The notes beneath the pieces were generated by a model that worked only from the letters and a program-made list of their open reading frames with translations, had not been told where the DNA came from and did not search any database. The position numbers and the translations under genes are program-made. A stretch of DNA of 64,000 bases from Panicum virgatum (taxonomy: Eukaryota > Streptophyta > Magnoliopsida > Poales > Poaceae), in assembly GCF_016808335.1 (NCBI RefSeq), contig NC_053150.1, forward strand, positions 41,071,607 through 41,135,606. The letters run 5' to 3'. Positions 1 to 12,404 of the stretch are shown here, piece by piece. Each line of letters opens with the position of its first letter. Positions within the stretch are counted from its first letter, which is position 1.

Positions 1-700
1 GAGAGCAATGCAGGCCCAGCGGGAGGCCGCAGGGCGTGCGCGTCCCGGCGGCGGCCGGAGGCTGGAGACGGCGCACGTCCAGGCAGCGGCGGCGGCCGGA
101 TCCAGCAGGCGGCGGAGCGCGGTCGGAGCCCGAAGGCGGCGCGCGTCCCGGCTGCGGCCGGAGCCCGCAGGCGGCACGCGGGTGCGCTCGGTCGTGGCTC
201 ACGGTCGTGGCTCACGGTAAAGGCGGCGGTTGCCAACAACGTGGGGGGCGACGTGTGGTGGGGGAGCTGTAACTGGCGCGGGAGCGGGAGCTGGCGCGGG
301 AGCTGGCGCTGGCAGCCTCCTCGTGCCGGATCCGTGCCATGGTGGTCGAATCCCGGCCGGCGAGGAACGGCGAGCCGCTGCGCTGTGGGCGAGGTACGGT
401 GGAGCACGGGAGTGGTAAGGCGTCGGCGAGCGCGAGGAGCGGTTCAGATCCGAGGCGAGGGACGGCGAGGGGCGGCGCCGCGGGCGAGGGGCGAGGCGGC
501 GGCGCGGCACAGCGAGGGACGGCGAGGGGCGGCGTGGCGGGCGAGGGGCGGCGTGGCGGGCGAGGCGTCGGCGCGAGGGAGAGCGAGAAGCGGGGGGCGA
601 CAGCCGAGGAGGCGAGCGACCGGCTGTGTGGGCCGGGAGTGGGCTGCGTTCGGCCCACGCGGCGGGGTGCGGGGAGGAGGCGACGCACGAACTACTGCTG
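1..700. other. GC-rich flank, possible promoter/5' UTR exon
   Basis: This is extremely GC-rich, low-complexity DNA with short internal direct repeats, for example the word gagggacggcgaggggcggc near 449 and again near 513. Several long open frames run through it on both strands. None shows a recognisable domain, and they overlap each other, as expected where stop codons are rare. GC content drops sharply at about 710. It could be a CpG-island promoter or 5' UTR exon of the GTD-binding gene downstream, or the end of a gene lying left of the window. Confidence 0.4.
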
Positions 701-2830
701 CATTATAGGAGTAGAGATGTGCAGGACAGCAGAAGCCAACAATATTGTGTTGCAGTTGTGCCTGTCATGGCCAACTTGAGGAAACCCTATAAAACGGTAG
801 ATTCTCCTCAAGAAAAATAGCTAGATTCTGGATGGAGACTGATTTTAAGATAACCTCCAGATTTACATCCCAAAAATAAATCACACCTTCCTGTCTTTCT
901 CTCTCTGTTGAAAGGAGGCGTCCAATGTTTTCCATGGCCTTCCTCTCTTTCAAGAGGAGGCGTCCAATGTTTTCCCCTATTAATAGACGGTATCCTGATT
1001 ACCTGCAAGTTCTTCCTTCCATGCAGGAAGGGATGGCAGAACTATTGGAGTTTAGCCAGGGAAACATCTTTAGCTCGTCGGTGTCAATCTTGGTAAGTTT
1101 GAAACTACTCTAATGTGCTTATACCTTTTCCAAGTTATGTCCAATGGATAGAATTGACGAGCTCAAACTATTTATTCTTAATTGTTGCCAAAATCTCTTA
1201 CCTTTTGTTGAAACTGACCAGAAAATCTCTTGTGCAACAATGAACAATTTGACAATCCAATCTGCATCACAATTCTTAGTTGGACATGTATTCTTGCATT
1301 TGCCATTGCTATGACCTTCACGGTTAGCTCAATTTCTGCTATTTGGTTTCAATGTGTCTTGATTCCTGGTTGCACCATTTCATCAAGTATGCTTGCCTTT
1401 TCATTTGCCTTCTAGAATGAGCATGATTGCGCATCTCCAAATTATTGTTGGCACATTCATGGATCAGTAATTAGTTCCATGGCAGAAGATCCTTACCCAC
1501 CATGTTGTAATACATAGTTTCTAAGTTATTTTTCATATTTGTGTGTTGGTCTCCTGGCCAAAAGGATTGGTGCTTCTGTTAGCAGACAAAACTTAGGCCA
1601 TGAAAATTTTCATTTTATCAGATAGCAGTTTAACCTAACCCGTTGTTTTTTCTTCATTTTGATTCCATTATGGTTATACCTTTCTCTGCTTGTCGTCGAG
1701 GGATAATAATTAGTAAAGGAAAATTCAGACCTGGTGTCTAATCAGCACTGAAGTTTGTAGATTATGGGTATCACAGGAATACATGTAAGCAAAACATAGC
1801 ATAATGCTGTATTGAAGTAAGAGTAAAGGTTAAGTTGTAACTAGGATTGAGATCAGGACCTACATATATGTTGAATTGGCATATAAAGTTTGCATACAGG
1901 ACCTGTCTTGTTTATCACTTGAAGTGATGGTAGAAGGCCAAGTGCCAATTGGTTTAAGCTTCAAGAAATATTATGTTGGAAGTATTATCAAGCTTTTTTC
2001 AATCGCATTGATGTGTAAATGATGTATGGTCGTCTACTAGATTAAAAAAATAAGTAATTGCTTCTGGCTAAGATGGAAAATGACAATTTCATGAAAAACA
2101 AGATACTGTGTGGAATGCTGTATGAGGGGCATGTAAGTTTCCTAGATAATAGAGTACATTGTAGAATATGGGTAATATAGGGCTTGTTCGGATCGCTGGT
2201 GCTGGGCTGATTTGGCTGAGCTTAAGTCCAGCCGAACAGCTGGTGAGCCAGGCGCAGCGCTGCCTCCAGCCACGCTATCCAGCACGAACAGTGCAAATAC
2301 CAGCCAGCCAGCGCGGATTCCCAGCCAGCCAGCCCTTTTCAGTTCATCTGAACGGGCTGATATACATTCCTATTCTAAAGTTTTACCAATGCTCATACTT
2401 TGTAAGGTAGTAAGACAGAATTTCTTGAGGACTATTTACTTTTCTGGAACTCAGAAATTTCTGAAGGATTCATCATGCAATCCTCTTTTCTAGTTTCAAT
2501 TATTGAAACACCGGAATGTGTTGTTCTTCTCAAGCTTCTCAAATTTGCAATTATCAAGTGATAGAGAGAACTCATAAAGCTAATTTTGCCCATGTTCTAG
2601 TGCCTGTTTCTTGAAAATATTAATTTAATATCTCCTTGTAAGTGAATGAGGTAGTCTCCATGCATAAGATTGGTGAACTAGTACTTATCCCTAGTTTTCT
2701 GGTAGTACATCTTCCAGAAATCAGAACACTGATTGAAGTTTACTTAAATGGTACAGGTCATAGATGGAAACAGACTTTTATGTTAATGCAAATGACAAAC
2801 ATTGAACATCAATCAGGGCCTTTTACCAAG
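701..2830 (+). other. AT-rich leader/5' UTR intron region, no protein gene seen
   Basis: AT-rich sequence between the GC-rich flank and the start codon at 2831. I see no conserved coding sequence. At about 914-982 a 20-base segment (aggaggcgtccaatgttttc) occurs twice. One MITE lies at 2180-2359. The position fits a long 5' UTR intron upstream of the GTD-binding gene, but transcript data would be needed to confirm that. Confidence 0.35.
2180..2359. mobile_element. Short hAT-like MITE
   Basis: A 180-bp GC-rich island in AT-rich DNA. It begins GGGCTTGTTCGGAT and ends ATCTGAACGGGCTG. These termini are an imperfect inverted repeat (9 of 14 positions match). It is flanked on both sides by ATATA (2175-2179 and 2360-2364), a candidate 5-bp target duplication in AT-rich sequence. 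The terminus resembles the abundant GGGCTTGTTCGG MITEs of grasses. Exact family unresolved. Confidence 0.5.
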
Positions 2831-4611
2831 ATGGCAGAAAACGATGCTATTCAGTTACAGAGAGCAATATTTGCCCAGTACATTATGATAAAAAAGTTAT
2901 TTATGGAGCTAGAAGTGGAAAGAGAAGCTTCAGCTACCGCTGCAAGTGCGGCCATGTCAATGATTCGAAAGCTTCAGAAAGAGAAGGATGCAGAGAGGAT
3001 GGAAGCATGGCAGTACAAAAGAATAGCTGAGGAAAAGATGAACCACACTGACGGAGCACTGAAGATTCTAAAGGAGGTGATGGAGCTAAAGGAATTGGAG
3101 ATCTCTTATCTGAGGAACAAACTGCAGGTGTATAAACACAAGCTATTAGATGCTGGCATTGATGATTCTGACATTGCTGATGAGACAATAGCTAGTAATA
3201 TACCTTTGTTTGAAAGCAAGAACGTGGAGAATCTTTGTCGTAAGATCAAAAGGAATTTGTCTCTGCCAACTTTGCGGTTGAATAAACTATATACTGATAT
3301 GGACATCAACAAAAATGGTGGAGTACAATCAGCAAGGAGCAGGCCGAGTGATGATGGATGGGAGCATATTTCTACAGATGGTATGGCTTTAGAGCCCAAG
3401 AAAAGCTTGTCAACGGATGTCAACAGTACAGAAAAGCAAAGTGAAGAACCGAAACCTCCAAGCAGTGGTGAAGCTTTACATGACTCTCAGCCATTGGAAG
3501 AGTCTTCATGTTGTTCCTCGTTCTCAGTGAGTCATCAGACAGATATATTAAGTGAAACAGCAGTTCAGGTCAGTGGAGATGTGGAATACATGGTGAACCA
3601 TGATAGACCCAAGGAGTCTTGTTTAGGTACTGAAACGGGTGAACTAACAGTTCATCCTCTAAGTGGACTTGACCCGCTCCAAATTCCAGAAAGAAGCAAT
3701 GTGACGACTGATTCCTCATGTACTGGAAGTGAAATACTTACAGAGGAATCAGAACTGTCTCCCTCGGTTGCTACCAAAGGGCGAGGGCCACGTAGTCTAT
3801 CCAGGTTCGCTGCAACAAGAAAAATTGGATCCATGAATAATGTTGATAGACATGTTCGTCGAAGCTCCGGGAGTCAGACACCCCGAGCTGGTGTTGAGAG
3901 AACCAGATCAAGGCTAAAGCGCGTGCAAAGTGAAAAGATGGTTGAGCTAGGTGACACTAAAACTAACAAGGAGCAAATCATAATGCTGAAGGAGGTATAC
4001 GAGCAGCTTGGCATGATAGAGTCACACATGAGACCTTCTAGTTCTCAAGAAAGCCCCCGAAATGACACATCGTTAGATTCTGTTATGGAGGTATTTCTTT
4101 TAAGCCTACTTTATGGACATTTTCTGAGCTCTTTTGAGATAACTTGCACCACTCAAGTGCAATATCATAATTACTGTTGAGGTCATTGAATAAACTGAGT
4201 TGATCATCATTTCTTGAATGTAATAATTAGTAGTAAATACAACAATATCTTTCACTAAAATCAGATTACATCCATAAATTATACTCTTCAATTATCCCAG
4301 CACTGCTCTGTGCTGCTTTTGACATGGTGTTGACTTCACCAGGAACTGCTAAATGTAATGCTATTCACCATTTAAAGCCAATGATCCTAGATCGTGTTCT
4401 CTTCTACTTGTAAAAGATTATGTTGACCATCACTGTTTCATCCGTTTGTGCCCATGTAGAACAAAAAAAAAAGTAAATGAGACATGAGATTATCATGAAG
4501 TAATAAGCATGGAGCCTACACACTTGCATTTGTTGCCTTTTCTTGTATAGAGCTACCTTCTCTAATAATGCAAAACTTTTGCAACAGGCGGCTCTGTCCT
4601 TCTCCATATAA
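2831..4611 (+). CDS. GTD-binding (zein-binding, DUF593) coiled-coil protein
   Basis: Two coding exons, 2831-4090 and 4588-4611, give about 427 residues. The start at 2831 has a good plant context (accaagATGG) and places the domain near the N terminus, as in relatives. Residues about 6-105 match the GTD-binding/DUF593 domain: a long coiled coil with FMELEVEREASATAA, AMSMIRKLQKEKDAERMEA and ELEISYLRNKLQVYKHKL. In known members this domain binds the tail of class XI myosins or zein, linking motors to vesicles or protein bodies. The rest is Ser-rich and probably disordered, with a basic patch (NLCRKIKRNLSLPTLRLNK) and a second short helix at 3970-4020 (EQIIMLKEVYEQLGMIESHM). The last exon adds only AALSFSI after GAG|gtattt and ttgcaacag. 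There is no obvious membrane segment, unlike some family members. Domain call is firm; the tiny last exon is inferred from splice consensus and phase. Confidence 0.82.
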
Positions 4612-5523
4612 CCCTGCCGGGCTTGTGCCATCTGAAGCATGTCGTGAGGCCATCTGGTGGCAATTCAAGTTTTTTAATCTGGCGGCACATTATCGCATAC
4701 TTCACAATTTTTCAAGGGATACAAACCAGAGGCGAGCCCTTTTCTGTTTAAATATCTCCTTCATCAACGCAATACAGTGAAAACTGGGGAATGCGTGGGC
4801 ACAGTTCACATTGTTAAATCTAACGCCATCCCAAAAGTGCGTATGTTGTAAGGTTGTTCACTTGTTTGCACAGGCATTCGCCTGCTGGCATGTTCGATTT
4901 GTATCTGATGTGTATATAGATGAAGGCAAGGAAGATAAAAAGGCTGGGTGTAGAGAAGGGCAGGTGCAGGATTGTGCTGCAGATAACCTTTGCTACACTG
5001 AGTATATTCATTCGCAGCGTGTGGCATCCCCCTGCCTGAACATCTCGGTTACTTCCAAGGCCTGAGGTGCCCAAAAAAAAAAACGTCATGAAAGAAATTT
5101 GTGATTTGGCTAAGACATGTATCTACATCTTCGTCAAATTCCAAATAAAAACTTGATCTTGACACAGTAACAAAATAGAGAAATCAGACCTAGCCGAGCC
5201 TTTCTCGGCAACAAGGGGCCTTCAAGCCTTTCTTGACAAATCAGAGTATCTGGAGACATGCCCAAAAGGTTCCCGCAGAGACCACCGTACGATGTCAGTA
5301 CAGCAGCAATTCCTAAGGACCTGCCTGAACCATCTCTGTGCATAGAATGGTTGATAGAAGCTGGATCCGCAGGTTCTGTTCTCTCAACCTATAGGATCAC
5401 CAGGCGTGGCTTAGCTATTTTCGTAAGCAACAGCTACCCCTAAGCTGTCTAAAAGGCATCACCATCATCGATGCAATCCAAAGCTCAAAGCATATATATA
5501 CTAGTTTCTGAATCCTAAATCAC
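4612..5523. other. 3' UTR and unassigned flank
   Basis: AT-rich sequence after the stop codon of the GTD-binding gene. The near part is probably its 3' UTR. An AATAAA lies at about 5142. Between 5130 and 5445 short open frames exist on both strands (for example 61 codons from 5258), but no family is recognisable. I see no RNA gene or repeat here. Confidence 0.4.
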
Positions 5524-6026
5524 TGTTGGGGATCATCACCTCATAAACAGGAGGTTGCCCAAGATCGCAGGACGGGAGCCGAAGGTACTGGCAGACACCG
5601 GTGCCCGGAGGTTGACCTACCGACCCAAGGAGTAATGCGGCCGAAGGTCTTCGTGGTGCCCGGAAGTTGACCTACCAACCGAAGGTTCGGAGATTCTCAA
5701 AGAATCAAGAGGGCACGCGAAGGTCCGGCGCAGATCTGAAGGTCGCAGTGGACCTTCGGGATAGCGTCCCGAGCACGAATCGGATAGAGTAGACAATTTG
5801 TACATTCCAACCTGTAAAATGACCTACGGCCTAGAATATTCGCAGAATATTCTGGGTAGGTAGGGGCATTAAGGTCATTATGTAATAAAGATTGGGGGTA
5901 TAAATACCCCACAACCAACCTGTACTCCACACGTGTTTACATAAGGGCGAAACTCTGTTGTTCTGCTCAGTGCCACCTTCGTGTATGCATTTTGCTTGGG
6001 TTGTAAAGAAGCAAAGAACCCTAACA
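5524..6026 (+). repeat. 5' LTR of Tat/Grande element
   Basis: A 503-bp LTR, TGTTGGGGATCATCACC to GAACCCTAACA. It contains 1.6 copies of an 84-bp internal unit (gccgaaggtactggcagac...) that is present 2.7 times in the 3' LTR. A TATA-like segment (gggtataaatacccc) lies at 5888-5902, which is a plausible U3/R promoter start. Confidence 0.92.
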
Positions 6027-6027
6027 G

Positions 6028-6045
6028 TGGCGCCCACCGTGCTCC
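6028..6045 (+). other. Primer binding site
   Basis: TGGCGCCCACCGTGCTCC starts one base after the 5' LTR end, the usual place for the tRNA primer site. The TGGCGCCCACCGTG form is common in grass Tat-type elements. I have not assigned the tRNA. Confidence 0.7.
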
Positions 6046-6066
6046 CAGCCCGAAAACCAACCCTCG

Positions 6067-7891
6067 ATGGCACAAACAAAGAGAAAACCTATCGAACCCC
6101 CCGTGGATGACACCCAAAATGGTTCCCGAACCATCAAAGAAAACCCTTCCACGCAACCTCCACCAAATGACAACCAACCACCCAACGGAACCCCCGAAGT
6201 TACAGATCCTTCGGGGTCCAACCAAGATGAGTTCACCACCCTGAGCCTCCAGTTCCAGGCCCTGGAAAAGCAGAAAGAGATCCTTGCCAAGCAGCTGGCC
6301 ATCCAACAGAACGCGCTGAACCGAGCAAACCAGCTGGCCGAGGCCAAGCGCAAAGTAGCAGCTATGAAAGCAGAGATTAACAGAATGGAGAAAGAATGCG
6401 CGAACACTCAGACCAATCATGAGCAGCAACCTCCGCTGGGAGCCTCTCACCAGAATGAGATCCACAACATCCAAACCGATCATACCCGCCAAGGCCACTA
6501 CGTCCCACCTTCGGCTGGCACATTTGATCCCAACTCACCACTCTCTGCAGCCCTGCAGCACACACCATGGCCATTGGGCTACAAGCCAACTCAGCTGCCC
6601 AGATACAATGGATCGGAAGACCCAACCCAATTCATCATGGCCTATGAAGCTACCATAGCTTCGGCTAGCGGCGATGGCCCTATCATGGCAAAATCCTTTA
6701 TCATGGACTGCGAAAGTCCACTAGCCAACTGGTACTCCCACCAACCATCGGGCTCCATCACAAGCTGGCCTCAGCTAAAAGCGAAGCTCAGGCAAGACTT
6801 CCAAGGCTTCGGCCGACTCAACTCGAACACCATAGAAAACTTCCAGTGTCTCTAAGGAGACAAAGAACCCCTCTATGATTACTTTCGGAGGTTCGTCTAG
6901 AAGAAAGCTCTGATCCCAAATTTCCCAGAAAAAGACGCAATTGCCAAGTGCATCGCTGGCTTATCGCCTGGACAGCTAGCCTCACATCTGTCTAGGGAGC
7001 CACCCAGAACACTCAGCGACCTGTATAATGAGGCAGAAAAATACACCAGGTCAGACGCAGACCACAGACGGAGGGTCGAGCAGCGAAGGGTAATGAGGCA
7101 GGCTGAGAAAATAACTAGAACTACCAAAACAAAAACCCACAGTTCGTGTTCCCTGTGGAACCTTCGCAAGAAACCAGCCCTGACCAGGAACAGGACCCAT
7201 TCATGACCCCCCCCCCCCAAACAAGTCACCCGAAGGTCAGCACAGCAACCAGGGACGTAACCATTCAGGGCATAAGGGCCGAGGCTGCGGTCGTGGTCAC
7301 GGAAAAGGCCGTGGACCTTCGAATGGACCCAAAAAGTTTTTCTGCCACTTTCACGGTAGCGATTCGGACCATACAACCAACTTCTGTCCAGAGAAAAAAA
7401 GAACACTTGAACGAATGGAAGAAAAGAAAAAAGCCAAACTGGTCAGTCACACTGCGTGGTCAGGACCTTCGGCACCGCTGTTCCCACCCACACCCAATCT
7501 ATACAATCCAACCTACCAACCCACACCAGCATTCACCTACAATCCATACCCAAACAACTGGCCTCCTCAGCCACAAGCTTATCCCAAACTGCTATCCCTA
7601 CCTCCGCCCCCGAGCCAACAGCAGGCTCAGGAAGAGCTACCTCCGCCCCCTCCAGGCCCACCCCCAAAGCAAGAGCCACAAGGCTCCCAAGCCTCGCAGA
7701 CATCTGCACTGCCATCCTTCGGCATGATCATGCCCATATCCGGGGGCTCCACCCTCGAGTTCCAAAACAAGAGGCAGCGCAGGGACTACTTTAGACAAGT
7801 CCACAGTATCCTGGTTGATGGCCCGGCAAAAAAGACACCCTGGCCCCCACATGTCGATAACCTTCTCAAAAGAGGACATGAGCCTCAATAG
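6067..7891 (+). pseudogene. gag polyprotein remnant of Tat/Grande element
   Basis: Opens with ATG at 6067 (MAQTKRKPIEPP). An acidic, Pro-rich N terminus is followed by a coiled coil (about 6240-6400) and the capsid-like segment AQ-rich to SGSITSWPQLKAKLRQDF (to about 6850). A stop at 6853-6855 and a TAG near 6898 interrupt the capsid. A frame change occurs at the C-homopolymer at 7207-7217. The third segment holds a degenerate zinc knuckle (CHFHGSDSDHTTNFC, about 7341-7385), the Tat-type C..H..H..C form, then a Pro/Gln-rich tail. It cannot make a full Gag. Confidence 0.85.
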
Positions 7892-9424
7892 TTATCCCCA
7901 TACCGATGCAATGGTCATCGAAGCCAACATTCAAGGTTGGACCATCGGAAAAATACTGGTTGATACAGGCAGCTCTGCCGACATAATCTTCTCAAGTACC
8001 TTCGATAGAATGAACATTGATAGAAACCTCCTCCAACCAGCTGAAATCCCCCTGATCGGGTTCGGAGGGAAAAGGGTCGAGGCCCTTGGAAAAATCTCAT
8101 TGCCAGTCTCCTTCGGTGACATCATCAATCCAAGAACAGAACACGTCACCTTCGACGTTGTCGAGATGAACTACCCCTACCTCGCCATCTTCGGCCGGGG
8201 ACTCATCAACAAATTCGAAGCAGTTGTGCACCAACTGTACTTGTGCATGAAAATGCCAGCATCAAGAGGCATCATCACTGTACACGGCAACCAACAGCTT
8301 GCCAGAGACATAGAGCGAGGAGTGGCTCCAGGGCAGAGAAATGTCCACGCCCTCGAAGCCGAAAGGAGCCCAGTAACTGAGAAGCCTAATAAAGAGAAAG
8401 TAACCTTCAACGAAGTGTGTGAAGTCAAACGAGTACCCCTTGATAAGCACCTCCCGGACAAGGTTGTAACGATAAGTGCAACACTATCTGAGGAAGAAGA
8501 GAGAAAACTCCTCGACTTCCTAAACAAGAACAAAGACGTGTTCGCATGGTCGGTAAGTGACCTTCGGGGAGTCAGCAGAGACATAGTTGAGCATCGCCTT
8601 GACATCAGACCTGGTGTCAAGCCAAAAAAGCAAAAACCTCGAAAGATGTCTGATGAAAAGGTTGCCACTGTCAAAGCGGAGGTACAGCGCTTGCTGGATG
8701 CGAAGGTCATTCGCAAAGTCAAGTACCTAACTTGGCTCGCCAACATAGTTCCTGTCAAAAAGAAAAATGGAAAATGGAGAATGTGTATAGACTTCACATA
8801 CCTAAACAAAGCCTGCCCGAAGGATGATTCCCTCTTCCACGAATAGATAAAATCGTTGACGATGCTGCGAACAGCCAGCTGATGTCACTCTTGAACTGCT
8901 TCTCTGGATATTATCAGATTTGGATGAGAGCAGAAGACGAAGAGAAAACAAGTTTTATAACTCCCTTCGGCACTTACTGCTTCGTAAGAATGCCCGAAGG
9001 CCTCAAAAATGCCGGCCATTCATTTTCGAGGATGACCTCCAAAGTCCTAGAGCCACAACTAAAAAGAAACATCCTAGCCTATGTCGACGACATCGTCGTC
9101 ATTAGCGCTGCACGACAAGATCACATATCAGATCTGGCAGAAACTTTCGTGAACCTTCGGAAAGCAAACCTGAGTCTTAACCCCGAAAAATGTGTTTTTG
9201 GGGTTCACAAGGGGAAGGTCCTAGGATGCCTGGTCTCAACCAAAGGCATCGAGGCCAACCCAGACAAAATCACAGCTCTCTGCAACATGGAAGAGCCAAA
9301 AACAATAAGGGACGTGCAAAAACTCACGGGCAGAATCGCCGCCCTAAATAGATTTATTCCACGCTCGGCAGACCGAAGCTTGCCGTTCTTCAAGGTCCTC
9401 CGAAGCTCCCAAAAATTTGAATAG
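7815..9424 (+). pseudogene. Protease and reverse transcriptase remnant
   Basis: First frame 7815-8846: an aspartic protease with active-site motif [13 protein letters not shown] (about 7960-7998), then the start of the RT fingers ([20 protein letters not shown], about 8751-8810). A stop at 8844-8846 and a frame change split the RT. The second frame (about 8882-9424) has the palm, with F-GYYQI and the catalytic AYVDDIVV (about 9079-9102), then the thumb. It ends at TAG 9422-9424, where relatives have Trp. Two RT catalytic Asp residues remain, but the reading frame is broken. Confidence 0.88.
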
Positions 9425-11630
9425 GGCGAGCAACAAAGAGAAGCTTTTAACTCCCTTAAGCAATACCTTCAAAACATGAGCAAACTAACCTCCCCGAACC
9501 CAAAGGAAATACTCTTGCTTTACACTTCGGCCTCTCAGAAAGCCGTTAGTGCCGCATTGGTGGTCGAAAGGGAGACAGATGGCACTCACAAACAATACCC
9601 AGTGTACTTCGCATCCGAAGCTCTGGCCGGGTCTAAGTTACACTATTCAGAACTTGAAAAGATAGCCTATGCGGTTATCATGGCCTCCCGCAAGCTTCGC
9701 CGCTTTTTCGAGGCCCACAGAATCATAGCCATCTCTGATCAACCCCTGCACGACCTGCTACATAATAGAGAAGCTTCGCCAAGAATAGTAAAATGGGCTT
9801 CGGAACTATCAGAATTGGTAGTTGACTTTGAGAAGAGAACATCAATCAAATCCCAGGTCCTGGCCGATTTCATAGCAGAATGGACATCGCCCGAAGCTCA
9901 GGAAGAAGAGCTCACAGAAACATGGACAGTTCACTGTGACGGAGCCTGGCAGAACGAAGGTGTCGGCATTGCAGCAATCCTTGAATCACCTTTGAGAGCA
10001 AAAATAAGATATGCGGCCCGTCTCAACTTCGACCAGTCGGCACCTTCGACAAACAATACAACCAAGTATGACGCTCTTCTGCTTGGACTTCACAAAATGA
10101 AGGCACTCGGGCACCAGAACTGTATCGTCAAGACAGACTCGAAGGTCATTGCAGATCATATAGAAAAAGAATCCGAAGCCAGGAAACCCGAGCTCATCCA
10201 GTATTTGGAAGCAGTCAGGGCAATGGAAAAACATTTCAGGGGCTTCACAATCATCCACATCCCTCGCGCCCAGAATGACGAAGCTGATAGGCTCGCAAAG
10301 GCAGCAGCCAAAAAGCAGAAACTTCCACCAGATGTTTTCTTCGAAGAAATCTCTGCACCTTCGACCAGGCCAAAGAAGGAAAGCAGAATCAACGCAATCT
10401 GTAGCAAAGATTGGAGGGCGCCAATAATGGCGTACCTTCGGGGACATTACGAGCCCACTGATGAAGCAGAAGAAAAAAGACTCTCCCAAAGAGCAAGAGG
10501 CTACGCGATTTCACATGGCGAACTATACAAGTCAGGGGTAGTAACCCCTTGGCTAAAATGCATCCCAGTTAATCAAGGCATCGAACTTCTGAAAGAGATC
10601 CACGCTGGCATCTGCGGATCCCACATAGGCATCAGATCTCTAGCAGCTAAGGCATTCAGGCAGGGTTTCTTCTGGCCATCTGCGCTGAAAGACGCAGAAA
10701 AAGTGGTCAAAACTTGCGAAGCTTGTCAAAAACTGAGCCCAAAATCAAACAGACCTTCGCAACCTTACAACTGATAGCCCCCGCTTGGCCCCTCCAGCGG
10801 TAGGGAATGGACCTTGTAGGCCCTCTGCCCACAGCACAAGGAAATTACAAATACGCAGTGGTGGCCGTTGAATACTTCACCAAATGGGTCGAAGCTAAGC
10901 CCCTGATAAACATTACCTCCGAAGCAGTTCGAAAATTTTTCTAGCAAAACATCATATGCAAGTTCGGAGTTCCAAAGGAACTCACGGTAGACAACGGCAA
11001 ACAATTCGACTCACAGCTATTCAAAGAGTTCTGCCGAAGCATAGGAACTAAACTCATGTTCGCTTCAGTCTACCATCCCCAATCTAACGGGGCTGTGGAA
11101 CGCGCCAATGGCGTTATCTTCACAAGCATCAAAAAATGCCTTTTTGACCAGAAGAAAGGCAAATGGGTGGATGAACTCCCTAAGGTTGTGTGATCACATA
11201 ACACATCCGAAACAAGAACCACCAAATTCACCCCGTTCAGGCTCCTGTACGGCGCCGAAGCTATGAGCCCAGAAGAGCTCAAGAACAAGAGTCTAAGGGC
11301 AATCTCTGCATCCGAAGGCAATGAACCTCCGGACGACTCAAACCTGATAGAGCTTGACATCTTACAAGCGGCCTCTAATCTGAATAAATACCAGAAAGAA
11401 ACGACCAAATGGAGGGACAAGAAGGTGATAAAAAAGAACATCTCCGTGGGAGACTGGGTCCTCAAGCGCAAGTCAAACGCAGAAAATGCAGGAAAAATGG
11501 AGCCAAAATAGGACGGCCCATACCTTGTCATCTCTAGCAAAAGGCCTGGGTCATATCACCTGGCCGACTCCAAAGGCAACGAGCTGTCACATTCATGGAA
11601 TGCTGACAGTATCAAAAAGTATTACATCTA
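9425..11630 (+). pseudogene. RNase H, archaeal-type RNase H and integrase remnant
   Basis: The open frame 9476-10774 carries the ordinary Gypsy RNase H (about 9500-9890) followed by a second, archaeal-type RNase H (WTVHCDGAWQNEG at about 9924, then D and E positions to about 10300). The integrase zinc finger (H..H..C..C, ending CEACQKLSP) lies at about 10590-10740. The integrase core follows in the same frame with nonsense codons at 10772-10774, 10802, 10942, 11191 and 11508. D-D-E landmarks MDLVGPLP, DNGKQFDS and NGAVERAN are visible. The dual RNase H is diagnostic for Tat. There is no chromodomain. Confidence 0.88.
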
Positions 11631-11984
11631 GCAAAATGTAAAAGGAGTCGGACTGCGAATCTATAAGCAGTTCCGGACTCGTTAGGACCTTTTTTTCATT
11701 TCTTTTCTTTAGAACCTTCGGGCCATACTCTTTTCCTCACAAAGGGGACTCCATTCAGGAGGTGAGGTTTTTAATGAGGCGGGCCCTTTGTAAATTGAAT
11801 TTCATCACTATGAATGAAAATGTTCTCCCCTATTTCCGAAACTCCCGACATTCGAAGCAGCATTAAAGCTGCAAACTTCGACCGTCGCTCGATGAAGATT
11901 ATAAAAACTAAGTCAGCTAGGCTCGCTTCCCTCTCGAGCCCAGCGTACTTATCCAAGAGTCCCAGACCCTCGCTTCTATGGGCA

Positions 11985-12375
11985 AAGGGGCTGTCGACCA
12001 AATGTCGAAGCCAAAACACCTTCACCCTAAAAACTAAGGTACAACAAGCACTAAAAGTCAAGGGGCTGTCGACCCAGTGTCGAAGCCAAAACACCTTCGT
12101 CCTAAACTAAATGTGCAATAAGCACTAAAAGGCAAGGGGCTACCGACCAAAGGTCGAAGCCAAAACACCTTCGCCCTAAAACTAAATGTGCAATAAGCAC
12201 TAAAAGGCAAGGGGCTGTCGACCCAGTGTCGAAGCCAAAACACCTTTGTCCTAAACTAAATGTGCAATAAGCACTAAAAGGCAAGGGGCCGCCGACCAAA
12301 GGTCGAAGCCAAAACACCTTCGCCCTAAAACTTAAAGGCAAGGGACTGTCGACCTAGCCTCGAAGCCACAACACC
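11985..12375 (+). repeat. Tandem repeat block 1 (about 74-bp unit)
   Basis: About 5.5 copies of a 74-75-bp unit starting aaggggctgtcgacc at roughly 11985, 12060, 12134, 12209, 12283 and 12338. Two unit types alternate (gtcgacccagtgtcg and accgaccaaaggtcg), so the true period is a dimer of about 149 bp. Such blocks downstream of integrase are typical of Tat-lineage elements. Confidence 0.85.
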
Positions 12376-12404
12376 TTCGTCATAAAAACTTAAAGCATAA
12401 CAAA

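Noticed and set aside
199..708. Long overlapping open frames on both strands in the first 700 bp
   Set aside because: They come from very high GC content; no domain, codon pattern or splice structure supports them.
2642..2830. Upstream extension of the GTD-binding frame to an ATG at 2642
   Set aside because: The added residues lack similarity to the family, and the ATG at 2831 gives the expected N terminus with better context.
5134..5443. Short open frames on both strands before the Gypsy element
   Set aside because: About 60-70 codons each, overlapping antisense, with no recognisable family or splice context.
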